The notes below the pieces were generated by a model, which made no database searches, was not told the origin of the DNA, and was given only the letters and a program-made list of their open reading frames with translations. DNA of 64,000 bases from Cladobotryum mycophilum. Lineage: Eukaryota > Ascomycota > Sordariomycetes > Hypocreales > Hypocreaceae. The translations under genes were made by a program, and so were the position numbers. Of this stretch, positions 1-12,057 are shown piece by piece. Numbering within the stretch: position 1 is the stretch's first letter; every line of letters begins with the position of its first letter. Where the stretch lies: contig JAVFKD010000013.1 in NCBI GenBank assembly GCA_036429605.1, forward strand, positions 124,001-188,000, read 5' to 3'.

Positions 1-353
1 CCAGGCGCCTTGATAGTACATGGACTGCCTGGGATATGCGGGAGGCCAACCAGATGCAGCCTCATAAACGAAGTGGCATCCAACTTATTGATATGATTGG
101 TGGTTGTTACATCAGGCGACAGGCGGAACTCGTACGTTATAAGGCAAAGCCCCCTCCCAATCCTGTAGTCTTTTCTTTATGATTCTTCACATTGGACTTT
201 TACCCGTGAAAAAACACCAGTGTCTGCGTCAGGACTCAAATTCAGTCAGGGCCCTCCAAACTCCTCCAATACTTTGTCTGACTAGCTTCTAACCAATCAG
301 AGTGCTTAGAAGAACCACCATTTCCCCGTCCATACTGTCATCATTTGCCGATT
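1..353. other. Upstream region of the ZNFX1-like gene, no gene seen
   Basis: No long reading frame or recognisable motif is present. The stretch probably holds the promoter and 5' leader of the helicase gene that begins at 354. The window edge cuts it, so a divergent neighbour to the left cannot be excluded. Confidence 0.5.
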
Positions 354-3300
354 ATGTTCTCCCGGGGACATCGGGGCTCTCGTGGCCATTTTCGCAGCCG
401 AGGAGGGTTAAATACCGACAGAAACAGCAACCAGCCTAGGAGAACATGCCAGTGTTTCCAGAGGGGGAATGCACCTACGGGTCGGCCTGCAATTTCTCGC
501 ACGACCTGACGAAAGCGAATGCAACCAGGTCGAGACAGGAGAATGCCCATACCCCTCTCGACGCCAACGCCCAGCAACAATACTATGAATGGAAGAGAAT
601 ACTTAGGAGGAATTTATATGGTGGCATTAATGATCTTAAGAATCCTCAAGAGGCACTTCAGCTCTGGGAAGGAGCTCTTGTCATTCTTGACAGCAATAAT
701 CGAGAATCACACCAGTTTCTTGCAAAAGACCTTGTGGACGAGAATCTGTGTGGACTTGAATTCGTCAAATCAACTGTACACGTTGTCAACCCAGATATTC
801 CCATACCACTCTCATTCGCCAAGACGTTTCTGAGAGTCATCACACACCCATCTCTGTTGGAATGTCTATCCATTGATCCATTCATTGGCACTCTGTACAC
901 ATTCTTTAGTGGCATTAATGGTGATGGTGCAATCACTTTTTTGGGTAATATGTGCCAAAATCTGCTGCGGTATCACCAGAATTTGAGCGGAACTCCTTTG
1001 CCAGATGCTCTGGATGTGGTAATGTTGATACTGAAAGCACTTCGCGAGCTCCTAAGCCGGGACCGGCGAGCGCGATTCCACGACGCCCTCGCAACTCTCT
1101 TTGACTCACTCGATAAACTCTGCACGCACTTGGCCGATGTTCACTCTCCAGCAGATACTAGTTCTCTCCGAATTAGGCTCGATGTGTTGAGGAGGCTGGT
1201 TGAAAGCTCAACTAACCGTCTCGTTGCTCCAGAGTTGGCCCGGCACACCCTTGGCGGTATTAGGCTGGTGCAGTCGTCGTTTCCCATGGAAAGGGAACTC
1301 CCTGGAGGCAGACACGACAATGATCTTGCCGATATCTGGCAAATCAATATTTTTCCGACGTATGGAGAAATTATGAGTGACCACCCGGAGTACTTGCCTT
1401 CCACGAACTTTCAAAAGCCACATGCCCTGGAGGACCCCGTACAGAGGTTCTTGGACTGTTCTTTTCGGATTTTGCGCCATGATATTTTTGGCGATGCTAA
1501 GAATGTACTTCGGGATTTGCTTAAGCAAAGTGAATCAACAAACGCTCCATTCTTGTCCAGCCAAGACACCAGTGCACACATCTACCTCCGATCAAACATC
1601 CAGCACATCTTCATCAACCAGAATAATGAACTTCAAGCTGTCGTTTCTTTTGCAACCCCACCTATGCTCCGGACCAAGTCTCTGGCTGAGCAACGTCGAT
1701 GGTGGCAAGAGTCCTCGCGACTCGAAGAGGGGAGCCTCGTGTGCTTCTTGTCATCTCAAAGCAGCGAAAACAGGCTTCTATTCCTGGAAGTGGCCGTCAA
1801 GAGTGTAGCGGCTCCAGCGATTGACCAAACTAGCAACAAAAAGAGTGGTCTCGTCTCAGAAAAGTTCCCGCCTAGCATCACAGTGAAACTCGCAGCATGC
1901 GTGCGGAATGACCTGAACCTACTGGCACGATTTTACGGAGAAAAGGCTCAAGGCGTCCTTGTTGACTTCCATGGGCTAATTTCCGCCACGTTTGTTCCTA
2001 TTCTGAAAAATCTCCAGCAAATGCAGCGTGATGGAGACCTTGCTTTCAGACAATGGATCCTACCAAGCAACCATGGCAATGAGAACATTCAAGAGGTCAA
2101 TATGCCGCCACCAGCCTATGCCAGGAGGCCTGGCTTCTCTTTCTCTCTTGATTCAATCAGCAATGATAGAAGTCACAGTCTCAAGTTGAATCCGCTTGTA
2201 GCACCGGGTGACATCGACATTCCAGAAATGGAGATGCGCACTGGTCTTGACCGAGGCCAATGCTTGGGACTTGTCGCTGCCCTCACTAGGGAATATGCTC
2301 TAATCTAAGGACCACCGGGTACGGGCAAGTCCTATCTGGGTGTTCAAATTGTAAGGGTCTTGCTTGCTAGGAAGAAACAAGCAAATTTGGGGCCAATACT
2401 CGTCATGTCAGTGTTCCCTATCAGCAATCCCATTTCATTTATCTTTATGACGAGTGATCGCCTCTGTTGGACTGAGTGTTGAATGGCATTTACCCTAATG
2501 AGCACTTGCTGACTTGCATCTACAGTTGCTATACCAATCACGCCCTAGACCAATTCCTTAAACACCTTCTCGATGTGGGGATAAAGAGACTCATCCGCAT
2601 CGGGGGCCGTAGTGAGGCCTCTGAGCTTGATAGTAAGAATCTTCGCGTTGTTAGCAAAGAAATCCCCAAGACAAGGGTCGAGAGTCAGACCCTCGGGCAG
2701 ACTTACTCCTCACTTGAGGATTGCATGAGGGGGCTGGAAATATCATGAAACCCATGCACCAGTCCCGAAAAGGACCAACCTGGCATGCTTTGCAATCTTT
2801 TTTGCGTCGGAATAACCGCCTGATATACCGACAGCTTGAACCGGAAGATTTGGATGGGTTTATAACTGTTAGTAAGGATCCTTTGGCAACATGGCTTGGC
2901 AGGCGACCACTAGATGCATCAGGGACTGGAACAGAGGCAGTATCTCACGCTGATCACATTGAGCAATTGACTGGCCAGGCTGAGGAAAGCATCTACAGTC
3001 TCACATCCATGGAACGTTGGACTCTAGCCGAAAACTGGCTTAAACAGCTGCGTGAAAACCAGAGTGAACTGCTGTTCGAGTCTGTGGACCAAGCCAACAG
3101 GCTTCGTCAAACCAAAGACGCCGTACACAATGAGGTTAACCGGCGGGCTCTCGTGCTTGCTGACATTGTCGGCGTAACCACCTCTTCCCTAGCGCGAAAT
3201 ATCGACACGCTGCGCCGGATAGGGTCCAAGGTCATCATCTGCGAAGAGGCCGGAGAGGTGAAGGAGCCAGACCTCATCTCAGGACTCATCCCTGGTGTTG

Positions 3301-6300
3301 AACACCTCATCCAGATTGGCGATCATAAACAACTGCGACCACAGATCGCGAATCACTCTCTGAGTATCGAGTCATCGTCTGGGATGGCGTGGCAGCTTGA
3401 CCGTAGTCAATTTGAAAGACGTGCTGTTGGTGAGCCTGGGCTGCCTCCTGCACCCGTCGCTCAGCTCAACATCCAGCGAAGGATGAGACCCGAGATCTCG
3501 CAACTCATCAGAAGCGTTTATCCCAACCTCCAAGACCACGATAGCGTTCTGAACACGCCCAATGTGATTGGGATGCGTCACAATGTCTTTTGGCTGGACC
3601 ACCGGTGTGGAGAAGATACGAAAAACGATGGCACCCGCGTGAAGTCACATAGCAACGAGTGGGAGGCAGAGATGGCAACTGCTCTGGCGCGCCACCTTGT
3701 CAGACAAGGAGAATACAAAAGCAATGACATCGCTGTCTTAACTCCTTATACGGGTCAGTTGCGAAAGCTCAGGGCGGCTTTGAGTCAGGACTTTGAGATC
3801 TTCATTAGTGAGCGAGACTTGGAGACGTTGGCATTGGAGGGGCTCGCGGATGATCTTGATGAGCAACTCCAGGCGGGGACCCAAAGGTTAGTAGAGAAGA
3901 AACAGCTGCTCCAGACGCTCCGCCTTGCTACAGTGGATAACTTCCAAGGCGAAGAGGCCAAAGTGATCATCGTGTCACTGGTGCGCAGCAACCCGGCGCA
4001 CAGGGTTGGCTTCCTCCGCACCGAGAATCGCATCAATGTGCTTCTCAGCCGCGCCCAACATGGCATGTACCTCATCGGCAATACTGAGACGTATCTTCAC
4101 GTCCCCATGTGGGCCGATGTTCATAGCCATCTAGTTCGAGCAGGTGCCGTGAATACGGCGCTCTCGCTGTCATGTCCTCGACATCCTGATGTGCCCATCT
4201 TCTGCTCAGAGCCAGCTGACTTCGCGCGCAACAGCCCCGAGGGAGGGTGCCAGCTCCCCTGTGACCGGCGACTCGAGCCTTGTGGTCATAAATGCCAAGC
4301 CCAGTGCCACTCAAAGCCTATGCATGAGGCGTTCGCGTGCTGTGAGTCCTGCCCACGCATCAGGACAACTTGTCATCATGTCTGTCCGAAGATGTGTGGA
4401 GAGAGTTGTGGACCTTGTATGACTCTGGTTCATGGTGTGAAACTTCCATGTGGGCATGTCAAAGATGAGATTTGGTGCCACCGGACACTGGATCCCTTGG
4501 CTATCAAGTGTGAGGTCCAAGTCGAGAAGACTGTACCCGGCTGCGGGCACTCTATCAGGACCGCTTGCTCCAAGGATGTTGCCTCTGACATCTTTCGTTG
4601 CCCTGAGCCATGCACCGAGATCCTCAGCTGCGGACATGGCTGTCGTGGCTTTTGCGGGAAATGTCGAAAGAGTGATGATGATGAGACTATCTCGTTCCAG
4701 CATTTGAGATGCACCAGGGTCTGTGATCGACCTTATGGAACCTGCAATCATAGGTGTCCCAGGTCATGCCATGAGGGAGAAGCGTGTGGCGATTGCCAAG
4801 CGCCTTGTGAGGTATGTCGTTATTCTCGACTCTCAACCTTGAGAGATCTACCTACGCCCATATACCGTATGAGGATACTGATATATTTTAACAGGTTCGA
4901 TGTTCACACTCAGCCTGTGCCTCAATTTGCAGCAAGGCATGCGCGCCTTGTATTGAGAGTTGTACCTGGTTCTGCCCCCACAAGGGCGCCTGCTCCATGC
5001 CATGTGCAGCTCCCTGCGACCGTGTTCCCTGTGATGAACGGTGTAGTAAAATTCTCGACTGTGGTCACCAGTGCCCAAGCTTCTGCGGTGAAGATTGTCC
5101 CACCGGCCTGTGCCAGAAGTGTGGTGATAAATTGGATGCCCGAGTGGATCTCTTGGAGTTCAAGCGCTTTTCCGAGATCGACCTGGATGAGAGTCCCATT
5201 CTTGTGCTTGCCTGCGGCCACTTCTTCACCGGTGAGACCCTGGATGGCATGGTCGGCGTCGACGAGGTTTATATAAGGGACATCGTCGGCAAATTCATCG
5301 GCCTACGGGATGTCTCTGCTTTCCTAGCCGGCGCAGTGCCTTCATGCCCAGACTGCAAGCGACCGATCCGTCAGTTTGTGGCCAAACGATACAATCGCGT
5401 GATCAATAGAGCTGTGATGGATGAGACATGCAAGCGGTTTCTCGTCAGCGGACGGAGCAGCCTCGATGAACTCGAAAACCGCCTCCGAGAGCTAGATACC
5501 AAGCTTGATGCCACACGCTCAGCCTCGGCACGGGTTGCCCTCAACCACGATCTCCTTAGCCTAAGGCATTTGGGTTGTACCAAGCTGCAAATGGAGGCTC
5601 TGGTTCTCGGTAACAGGATGAATGCGGACCACCAGCCGGCAAAGAAGCTCATCGACGCCATCTTCCTATCTCAATCTAGCAGTGACAATGAGTTAGATCA
5701 CCTTGTGCAGCGGATGGATGGACTGAAGCTGTTAGTGCCAGCGCCAGACGCGCAGCTTACACTGCGGGCGCGGCTGATTCAAATCAGGGCCGCAGAAGTC
5801 ATGTTGCGGGATCACTTTGCCCTCTGGAAAGTAGACAAACGTATTCTCGCAAGCCTTCCTAGAGATAAGTTCAGCAATCTTGCTGGCAAGTTCCTAAAAG
5901 ACTGCAGAGATCTCATCACGCAGGCCAAGGAGGCAAATCTCTCACGGGTTGTCATCGCAGCAACCTTGGCTTTTGCGAAGCTTTCTCATTTGGAAGCTTG
6001 GTATTACAGAAACCAGCCAGAGTTCACGGACGGTGACGCAACTCAGTTCTCTAAGGGGAGAACAATTGCGTCTGTCGCGTCCCAGTCTGATACCGTCCGC
6101 TCTCTGCTCGCCGAAGCGTTAGATTTCTACGGCGAGTTAGAGAATGGCGACGAGCTGCGAGACGCAGTTCAAGAGATGTTACGTCTGTCAGAGGGTCCTA
6201 GATACGAGGAAGTGACACCAGAGGAGCTAGCATCCATCAAAATTGCCATGGTCAGTGGTCAGGGGGTTTAGCGACGCATTCTGGACATTGGTACAACTGC

Positions 6301-6518
6301 ATCAACGGACATCCGGTGAGTATGGTTCGGACACTGTGTGGTAGAGCTGGCCAGCTCGTTTCTTACTCAACTCACTGACTTGAATATAATAGTTTGCTAT
6401 CGGCGAATGTGGAATGCCTATGGAGTTGGCACGCTGCCCTGAGTGTGGAGCGCGAATTGGGGGACAACACCACCAGCTCATTGAAGGTGTGTCCCGTGCA
6501 GCGGAAATAGAACGTTAG
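354..6518 (+). CDS. NFX1-type zinc finger RNA helicase (ZNFX1/Hrr1-like), reading frame interrupted
   Basis: A UPF1-like superfamily 1 helicase with zinc fingers. In order: a CCCH finger near residues 33-52, a Walker A motif GPPGTGKS near residue 653, motif II (CEEAGE) near 923, motif V (NFQGEEA) near 1158, motif VI (LLSRAQ) near 1190, a run of Cys/His-rich NF-X1 fingers (about 1260-1530), and a C-terminal RZ finger (GHWYNCINGHP, then CGMPMELARCPECG). Introns at 2407-2525, 4812-4894 and 6316-6392 fit GT-AG rules and keep frame. The gene carries four lesions: single missing bases in G runs at 463-467, 2729-2733 and 6262-6266, and a TAA at 2306-2308 directly before Walker A, where a CAA (Gln) would fit. 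Corrected for the missing bases the product would be about 1962 residues. The family includes fission yeast Hrr1 (RNAi-directed heterochromatin) and animal ZNFX1. Whether this copy is live or a pseudogene is undecided. Confidence 0.85.
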
Positions 6519-7036
6519 AAAGGGGCGATGTTAGTTCATGGTTGGATAACTGAGCCTCAAGTATGTCAGCTCGTGGTTAATATTGGGGGGATGTAGCTTG
6601 GCGGGCTTCCGAGTACGTGGCTAGTTAGTCTTAACCCATCCTTCTTGTATCCTAATAATCGTTTAACAAATATTATAATGAAATTAATGTCATTAACTTG
6701 TACAGAAACTATGCAAATAGTGTTATAGCAACAATACAGTCTACTAAGAGCTAAACGGCTTTCTATTTCCGTTGTTCGCCCCTAGGATATACCGGAAGGG
6801 ATAGTGGGAAATGGTGCATCAATGAGCTTCGCAGTCATCAATTGCTGGAGATTGATGTGTGTAACCCCTGCGGAAATTACGGTTTGGCAGCCCAGCACGT
6901 GACCCAAGGACAAGCTTAACGTCAGCAGTTTCTAGCATTCGCGTCAGCATCACAAGCGTTGTTCGCAAACATTGAGCCAAAGAGTGCTTTTCATCAATCA
7001 GATGGCAGTATTTGGCAGCTACATTGCCTCGGTATA
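6519..7036. other. Intergenic, no gene seen
   Basis: AT-rich stretch between the helicase and the first bZIP gene, both on the plus strand. It should hold the helicase 3' end and the bZIP promoter. No repeat or RNA gene was recognised. Confidence 0.4.
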
Positions 7037-8479
7037 ATGGAAGAGCGGGCTGATGCTGTTCAAGCAGCAACTAGCGAGAACGCTGTATCGAGGCGGAGGC
7101 GGCAACAAGTTAGGATGAAGCCTGTCTCAGAAGATCGGCGTATGCAGAACCGCAGGGCCCAAAAAGCATATCGTGAGTTGCTTATCCCATAGGCAAATGT
7201 TACGTCTATTGACGAATGCTGTGATAGGTGACCGTAAGCGGGAAAAATTACGAGAACTAGAGAGAAAAGTAGCTACTTTTGAGACTGTCAATGCGGCAGA
7301 GTCACAAGCTCCGCTGTCTGGAACCACACCACCGTCAGCGTCCAGATTATTGACAGATTTGGATCCTCTCTTTGCGAGTTCATCTCAACAACAGTCGCTA
7401 GCTCTGTTACCAAACGCCATCGATAATCCAGATGGAGAATTTGCTGGGAATAATGCTGGCATATGGTTCAATTTGGATTCACCAATTACGGCTATGTCAC
7501 CTATCACTGACCGAGAATTCATGATACCCAATATGGACGCTCCGGATCAGGATGAAGCGTGCCTAGATAATTCTACCTTGGGCTACTCGTATGCATGCCC
7601 AGATGATCCCCTTGAAACATCTACAGTGGAGCTTATGCACAATATGAGTTCTGAGCAATCGAGCTACACGGAGTTGTCTAATATGGCGTCTGATTCATGC
7701 CGGCCTAATACCAAAGACATCCAGCTCTACCGACCCAGTGGAAAGTCATTCTCTGCCAAGCCACGAACCATAAGAGAATTGTTCCTGTCTCTCTCACCAG
7801 AGGTACAAGCGAAGCTCCACAAACTAGCCAAATCTGGCGATTTCCATTTCATAGATATTATTCAGTCCGTGCTAGAGAACTCGTCGCAATTGTCATTGTC
7901 AGCGTTGGTATCTCCAATGATACAACCTCTACTGGCGGACGCATCTTACTCCCCCTATAGAAATTCCCTGCATATTGCACGATTTTCTTACTTCTCCGCT
8001 CTGTTTGCAAACTTCAGCTCACTGGGGTTCAACTTTTCTCTGTTCCTAGATGAAAATAGCACATCGCCATTCTATAAACAGTCAGATCTCAACACCGACG
8101 ATTTTCCACCAAGTCTCCGTCCTCTACCCTCACAGCTCACGGTTCCCCATCATCCTTATATCGATACACTGCCATTTCCTGTCTTCCGTCATCGGTTGTT
8201 GGCTGCCTTGGCGGCCGACCCCCTTTGGTCGATGAGGACGGCCTCTGCATAGATCTCATGCTGAACGATGGGCTCATTTGTTGGGGGTCGGCAAATCAGA
8301 AAGGAATCGACCGCGGTACACCGTGGGATAGTAAGAGCTGGGAGGCCAAGGAATGGTTCCTTCAAAAATGGTGGTGGCTTGTAGGTGGCCCGGATGGTGA
8401 TGTATGGCGCACTTCTCAATGGTGGGCGTCGCAGCGAGGAGAGCGGATCTTGACGTTAGTCCCAAGCGACAAATCATAA
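7037..8479 (+). CDS. bZIP transcription factor with DUF3425 C-terminal domain, one frameshift
   Basis: Predicted nuclear DNA-binding regulator. Exon 1 (7037-7172) and exon 2 (from 7228) join through a 55-bp GT-AG intron to give the basic region RRMQNRRAQKAYRDRKREK followed by a short leucine-type helix. The tail carries the DUF3425 signature: HPYIDTLPFPVFR, then DEDGLCIDL, WGSANQKG, KWWWLVGG and WRTSQWWASQRGE. The last part lies in a different frame from the rest. The switch sits at the C run 8219-8223, where a sixth C would restore about 462 residues. ATG 7037 is the first in-frame ATG before the basic region. The neighbour on the same strand is an SDR, and the same pairing occurs again at 24-26 kb. 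Targets are unknown; in this family such genes often sit by metabolite clusters, which here is inference. Confidence 0.8.
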
Positions 8480-8796
8480 CGCAGCTAAGTAATTTATGTC
8501 TTATTTCTCCAAAAGCTTTAATCTATTTTATTCTCAATGTTCCGTTATAGGATAGCTCCTGGGTTTGTGGCTAACCCTACTGCGTTCTCTTTGGATGACG
8601 GATTAAAGCTCAGTTGGTAATTTGGGCTAACAGCGATGCTTACGCGACTCATACACACACTCACGTCAGCTTCATATGTATAATAGACCCAGCATCCGCA
8701 GTGTTGAAGATTTTTCGCCGGCCATCAATCCCTCCGCCAATTCCAAATCTATCCAGAAGCCAATTTGAGCAAGCATTTCACAACACAAGTGTAAAA
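8480..8796. other. Intergenic between bZIP and SDR genes
   Basis: 317 bp that should contain the SDR promoter. It holds TCACGTCA at 8661-8668, one base from a palindromic CRE, which could bind a bZIP protein such as the upstream gene product. That link is inference. Confidence 0.35.
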
Positions 8797-9901
8797 ATGG
8801 CCAAATTCAACGTCCACACTACTTCCGACGAAGCCTCTGAGGCACTCAAGGATTCAATTGCGGGGAAGACAAGTGAGAATCACAATTCAGGCCTACTATC
8901 TCTCTCCAGCGATTGCTAACAATGCTGCCAGTTATCATTACCGGAGTCAGTCCCAATTCCCTTGGAGCTGATACTGCACGGGCTGTCGTCGCCCACAAGC
9001 CTGGCAAACTTATACTGGCCAGCCAGACCGAATCCAAGCTACGTGAAGTGCAGGAAGGCCTGAATATCCCCCAAGGCACAGATGTGCAGCTGCTTGTGCT
9101 GAACCTGGCCTCCCTCGAGGCTGTCCGAAAGGCCGCTACCGAGGTATTGGATCATGTCAACAAGATTGATGTCATGATCTGCACCGCTGGTGTCATGGGG
9201 ACTCCGTATCAGAAGTCTGAAGATGGTATTGAGCTGCAGTTTGCTGTTAACCACTTGGGTCACTTCCTATTCGTTAATTTGCTATTGGAGAAGCTCCTAC
9301 TGGGGGATTCCACCGTCGTGACTTACAACAGCGAGGCGCAAACATGTGCCACCCCGGCCTGGCTTGATGACATTACCTACAATGACGGGAAGAACTACAA
9401 TAAATGGGTAGCCTACAGCAACTCCAAGTTTGCTGATGTCCTTCTTTCTGTTGGCTTGGTGGATCGATTTGGCAAGCGTGGCTTGCGATCGTTCAGTGTC
9501 GACCCAGGTGTCATTGTTACTACGACGCTCACTCGAAGCGTTGCTCCGGAAGAGTTCCGCGCACTTGGTAAGTTTTTGTTCTCAGCAAAATATGACTCTA
9601 TGACTAAGACTTTTAAGGGTGGGTGGATGAGAATGGAAACCTCTCCTCCGACGTCAAGACCAAAACCTGCGCCGAAGGATCAGCAACTGGTATCATTGCT
9701 GCGTTTGACCGACGCCTTTCAAGTACGTGTCCTGTTTCCATATTCCATAAAGCGGCCATATTGACAATTGCAGATGAAAAAGGATATTTCCTTGCCGATG
9801 GTAACATGACGGAGGAGGGTGTCCATGCTGCGGCCATTGACGTGGAGAATGCACGAAGGCTGTGGAAGATTAGCGAGGATCTGGTTAAGCAGACTTTCTA
9901 G
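8797..9901 (+). CDS. Short-chain dehydrogenase/reductase
   Basis: Four exons (8797-8872, 8932-9567, 9618-9722, 9774-9901) with introns of 59, 50 and 51 bp give an uninterrupted 314-residue protein. It shows the Rossmann cofactor motif TGVSPNSLG near residue 30, the NHLGHFLF segment, and the catalytic YSNSK (Tyr-x-x-x-Lys). This is the SDR group often annotated as WW-domain-oxidoreductase or retinol-dehydrogenase-like; the substrate cannot be read from sequence. Its N-terminus and cofactor loop closely resemble the SDR at 23669-24897, so the two look like paralogs. It lies between a bZIP gene and a polyketide synthase fossil. The final exon has the short Asp/Glu/Trp-rich end usual for the family. 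ATG 8797 has A at -3. Confidence 0.88.
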
Positions 9902-10599
9902 ATCATTATCAGTATTCTGTCTACAATATATTAAATATACGCAGTGATACTAATAGCTGTGTTGTTGGCCCTGTAGTGATGTCTTGTTGGGTTTGAGTAA
10001 AGCATGAGTGGTAAGTGTAGTATCGTGTTTGCTACTTGTTTATCTATGATCCTGCTCAACGTTCAATATAGCGACCCTTCTATAATTAATTATTAAATTA
10101 AAATAAGCGCATATTTCATTAAGATCTTGGAGTTAATATTGCTATCCTAAAGGCACAAAGTATGTGGACCATTGCGGACTACTCCTGGAGACTCTAGTAG
10201 AGACATAAAAGCGTAATAAACAAGGTTTTAGTTCAAGAGAAAAACGTGAGCTAATGCATCTCACCCGATATGATAAAAATCTGAGCTCATCTTGTGATAA
10301 TAGGACAGGCAAGAAGTAGCATAGAACCCTTTGCGTGAGGTGAGATGTGTTTATAAAGACCGGCCGCTTTCTAGTGTTTAGGCACAAGGAAAGCAGTGGC
10401 TAATGCTCCTATTCTGTAACTGCCTTTGAATAAAAGTTTACTCGCCCTGTCGGCTAGTAATTGTAAAGTGAGTCTTTAACATTTATCAGCAGTACATCAT
10501 TAATATTGGGGCATTAATCGAGGCAGTCTATATTGAACTAGAACGTACAAGTTGCTCGTTGTATCACGCATACGCACGTTTTAGACAAGTTAGCAACCT
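9902..10599. other. AT-rich intergenic, no gene seen
   Basis: Several TTAATTATTAAATTAAAA-like stretches, no supported gene. It separates the SDR from the polyketide synthase relic and may contain further eroded synthase sequence that can no longer be recognised by eye. Confidence 0.4.
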
Positions 10600-11760
10600 G
10601 TACGGAGTACTTTTTCCTAATCTGATTTATGGCCTACTTGATGACTGGTGGATGTTCAATGACAGTCACAAGCATGTCGTCGCATCGACTGAGCTGTGGG
10701 AACATGATCTACACGCTGTGGCTTTGGCCATGTCGACCGAACATATGGTTATCTCTCTGAGCATGACGTTGCGAGGGTTATAATCACACTGGTGAGTGGG
10801 CCGCAACTTGGACGGTTACCCATTCCAGCTTCACCACTGCATCAAGCTGAAACAGGACCGTCAGCTCGAGATCTTGCAACACGGCAAATAGATGTTGAGA
10901 GGTTCGCGGCCAGGTATACTACAGGATGGGCCTAGTACACAGAACTACTATCACCGCTGAATGATGCGAACAACGAGAAGCAAGGCCCAGTTGATGTGCA
11001 CAATGCTGTTGTAATCATTACTGGCGCGACTAGAAGCTTAGGCTCGCACCTTGCCACTGCATTTGCAAATAAGCCCAGCATGCAAGCGGTGGTTTGCCTT
11101 AATCGACCCAATAACAGCATGCCGGCCAAAACGCGACAGATTGAAGCCTTCTCCTACCGTGGCATCTCACTCTCATCCAACGCACACTCAAAATTCCGGT
11201 TCCTCGAGATTGACACATCACGTTCACAGCTTGGGCTTGAAATGGAGGATTACGAATGGCCGGTACAGCATGGCACGCATATTGTGCATAATGCGTGACC
11301 CATAAGTGTCACGCGTCCTATTGCCGCCTTTGAGTTGCAACTCCAAGCGATGCGTAACCTCCTGGACTTGACTCACGACACGGTTGCCTAGGGCAAGCAA
11401 GCATTGTCGACATCAAATCGGCTTCCAGTTTATATCATCCATCGGTGCAATCGGCTACGCAGCTCGGACAACGCGTATTAGAGGATCGAGTTCCTATGAC
11501 CACTGTGTTGCCGATGGGCTACTCACAGGCGAAGTGGATCTGCGAACGAATGTTGGACGAAGCATTGCAAGCATCCTGGTGTTTTCCGACCCTTGGTTGT
11601 CCAGGCCGTGTGTGAACCCCATAGAGCACTTTGCTTTCATGGTCAAATCAGCGCAGTCTTTGCGGGCCTGCCCAGATCTGGAGGGTCTCCTCCGGTGAGT
11701 GCCGCCATGGTAGATCTTGCACATTGGAAGCAGATGGGATTTCTAGCATGATGAATGGAT
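10600..11760 (+). pseudogene. Relic of a non-reducing polyketide synthase: end of methyltransferase and thioester-reductase domain
   Basis: Pieces in shifting frames line up in domain order with the C-terminus of a non-reducing PKS that releases its product reductively. First comes the end of the C-methyltransferase region (GLLDDWWMFND then HKHVVASTELWE, about 10620-10720). A linker follows (VIITLVSGPQLGRLPIP then ARDLATRQIDVERFAARYT, about 10777-10930). Then the reductase Rossmann start VVIITGATRSLGSHLA (about 11008), HGTHIVHNA ending in a stop at 11298, GFQFISSIGA (about 11418), VPMTTVLPMGYSQAKWICER (about 11491) and IEHFAFMVKSAQSLR (about 11622). Every block is separated by stops or frame changes, and no KS, AT, PT or ACP domain is present. 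It cannot be functional. An intact P450 follows on the same strand. Confidence 0.8.
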
Positions 11761-12057
11761 TAGAGAGCTTGATGCATTGACCGCACGAGGGCCTTTGGTT
11801 CATGCTATAGGGTAGGAGCACCTTCATTATTAATTCACATGACATTCTGGCGCGGGGGTAGCTTGCTGTCATGTTGTGTACAGACAAGCCCCCGCGTTTG
11901 CCTACCTAAACTTTGCTTCACCATCTACTAATCAACATGCTCCGTACACCAACTGTCGCTTGCTCTTAAACTTCCTAGGTATTGTGTCTTGCCGCCTTCC
12001 CCCTGTCCACTTTGAGAGCTGTGTGCTACATGTGCACAAAGTAAGCGGCGATCAAAA

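Noticed and set aside
10600..11760. Repeat-induced point mutation as the cause of the PKS decay
   Set aside because: Stops and frame changes are mixed and include indels; the conspicuous TGG-to-TGA change at the IVHNA motif is not in the CpA context. No clear RIP signature by eye.
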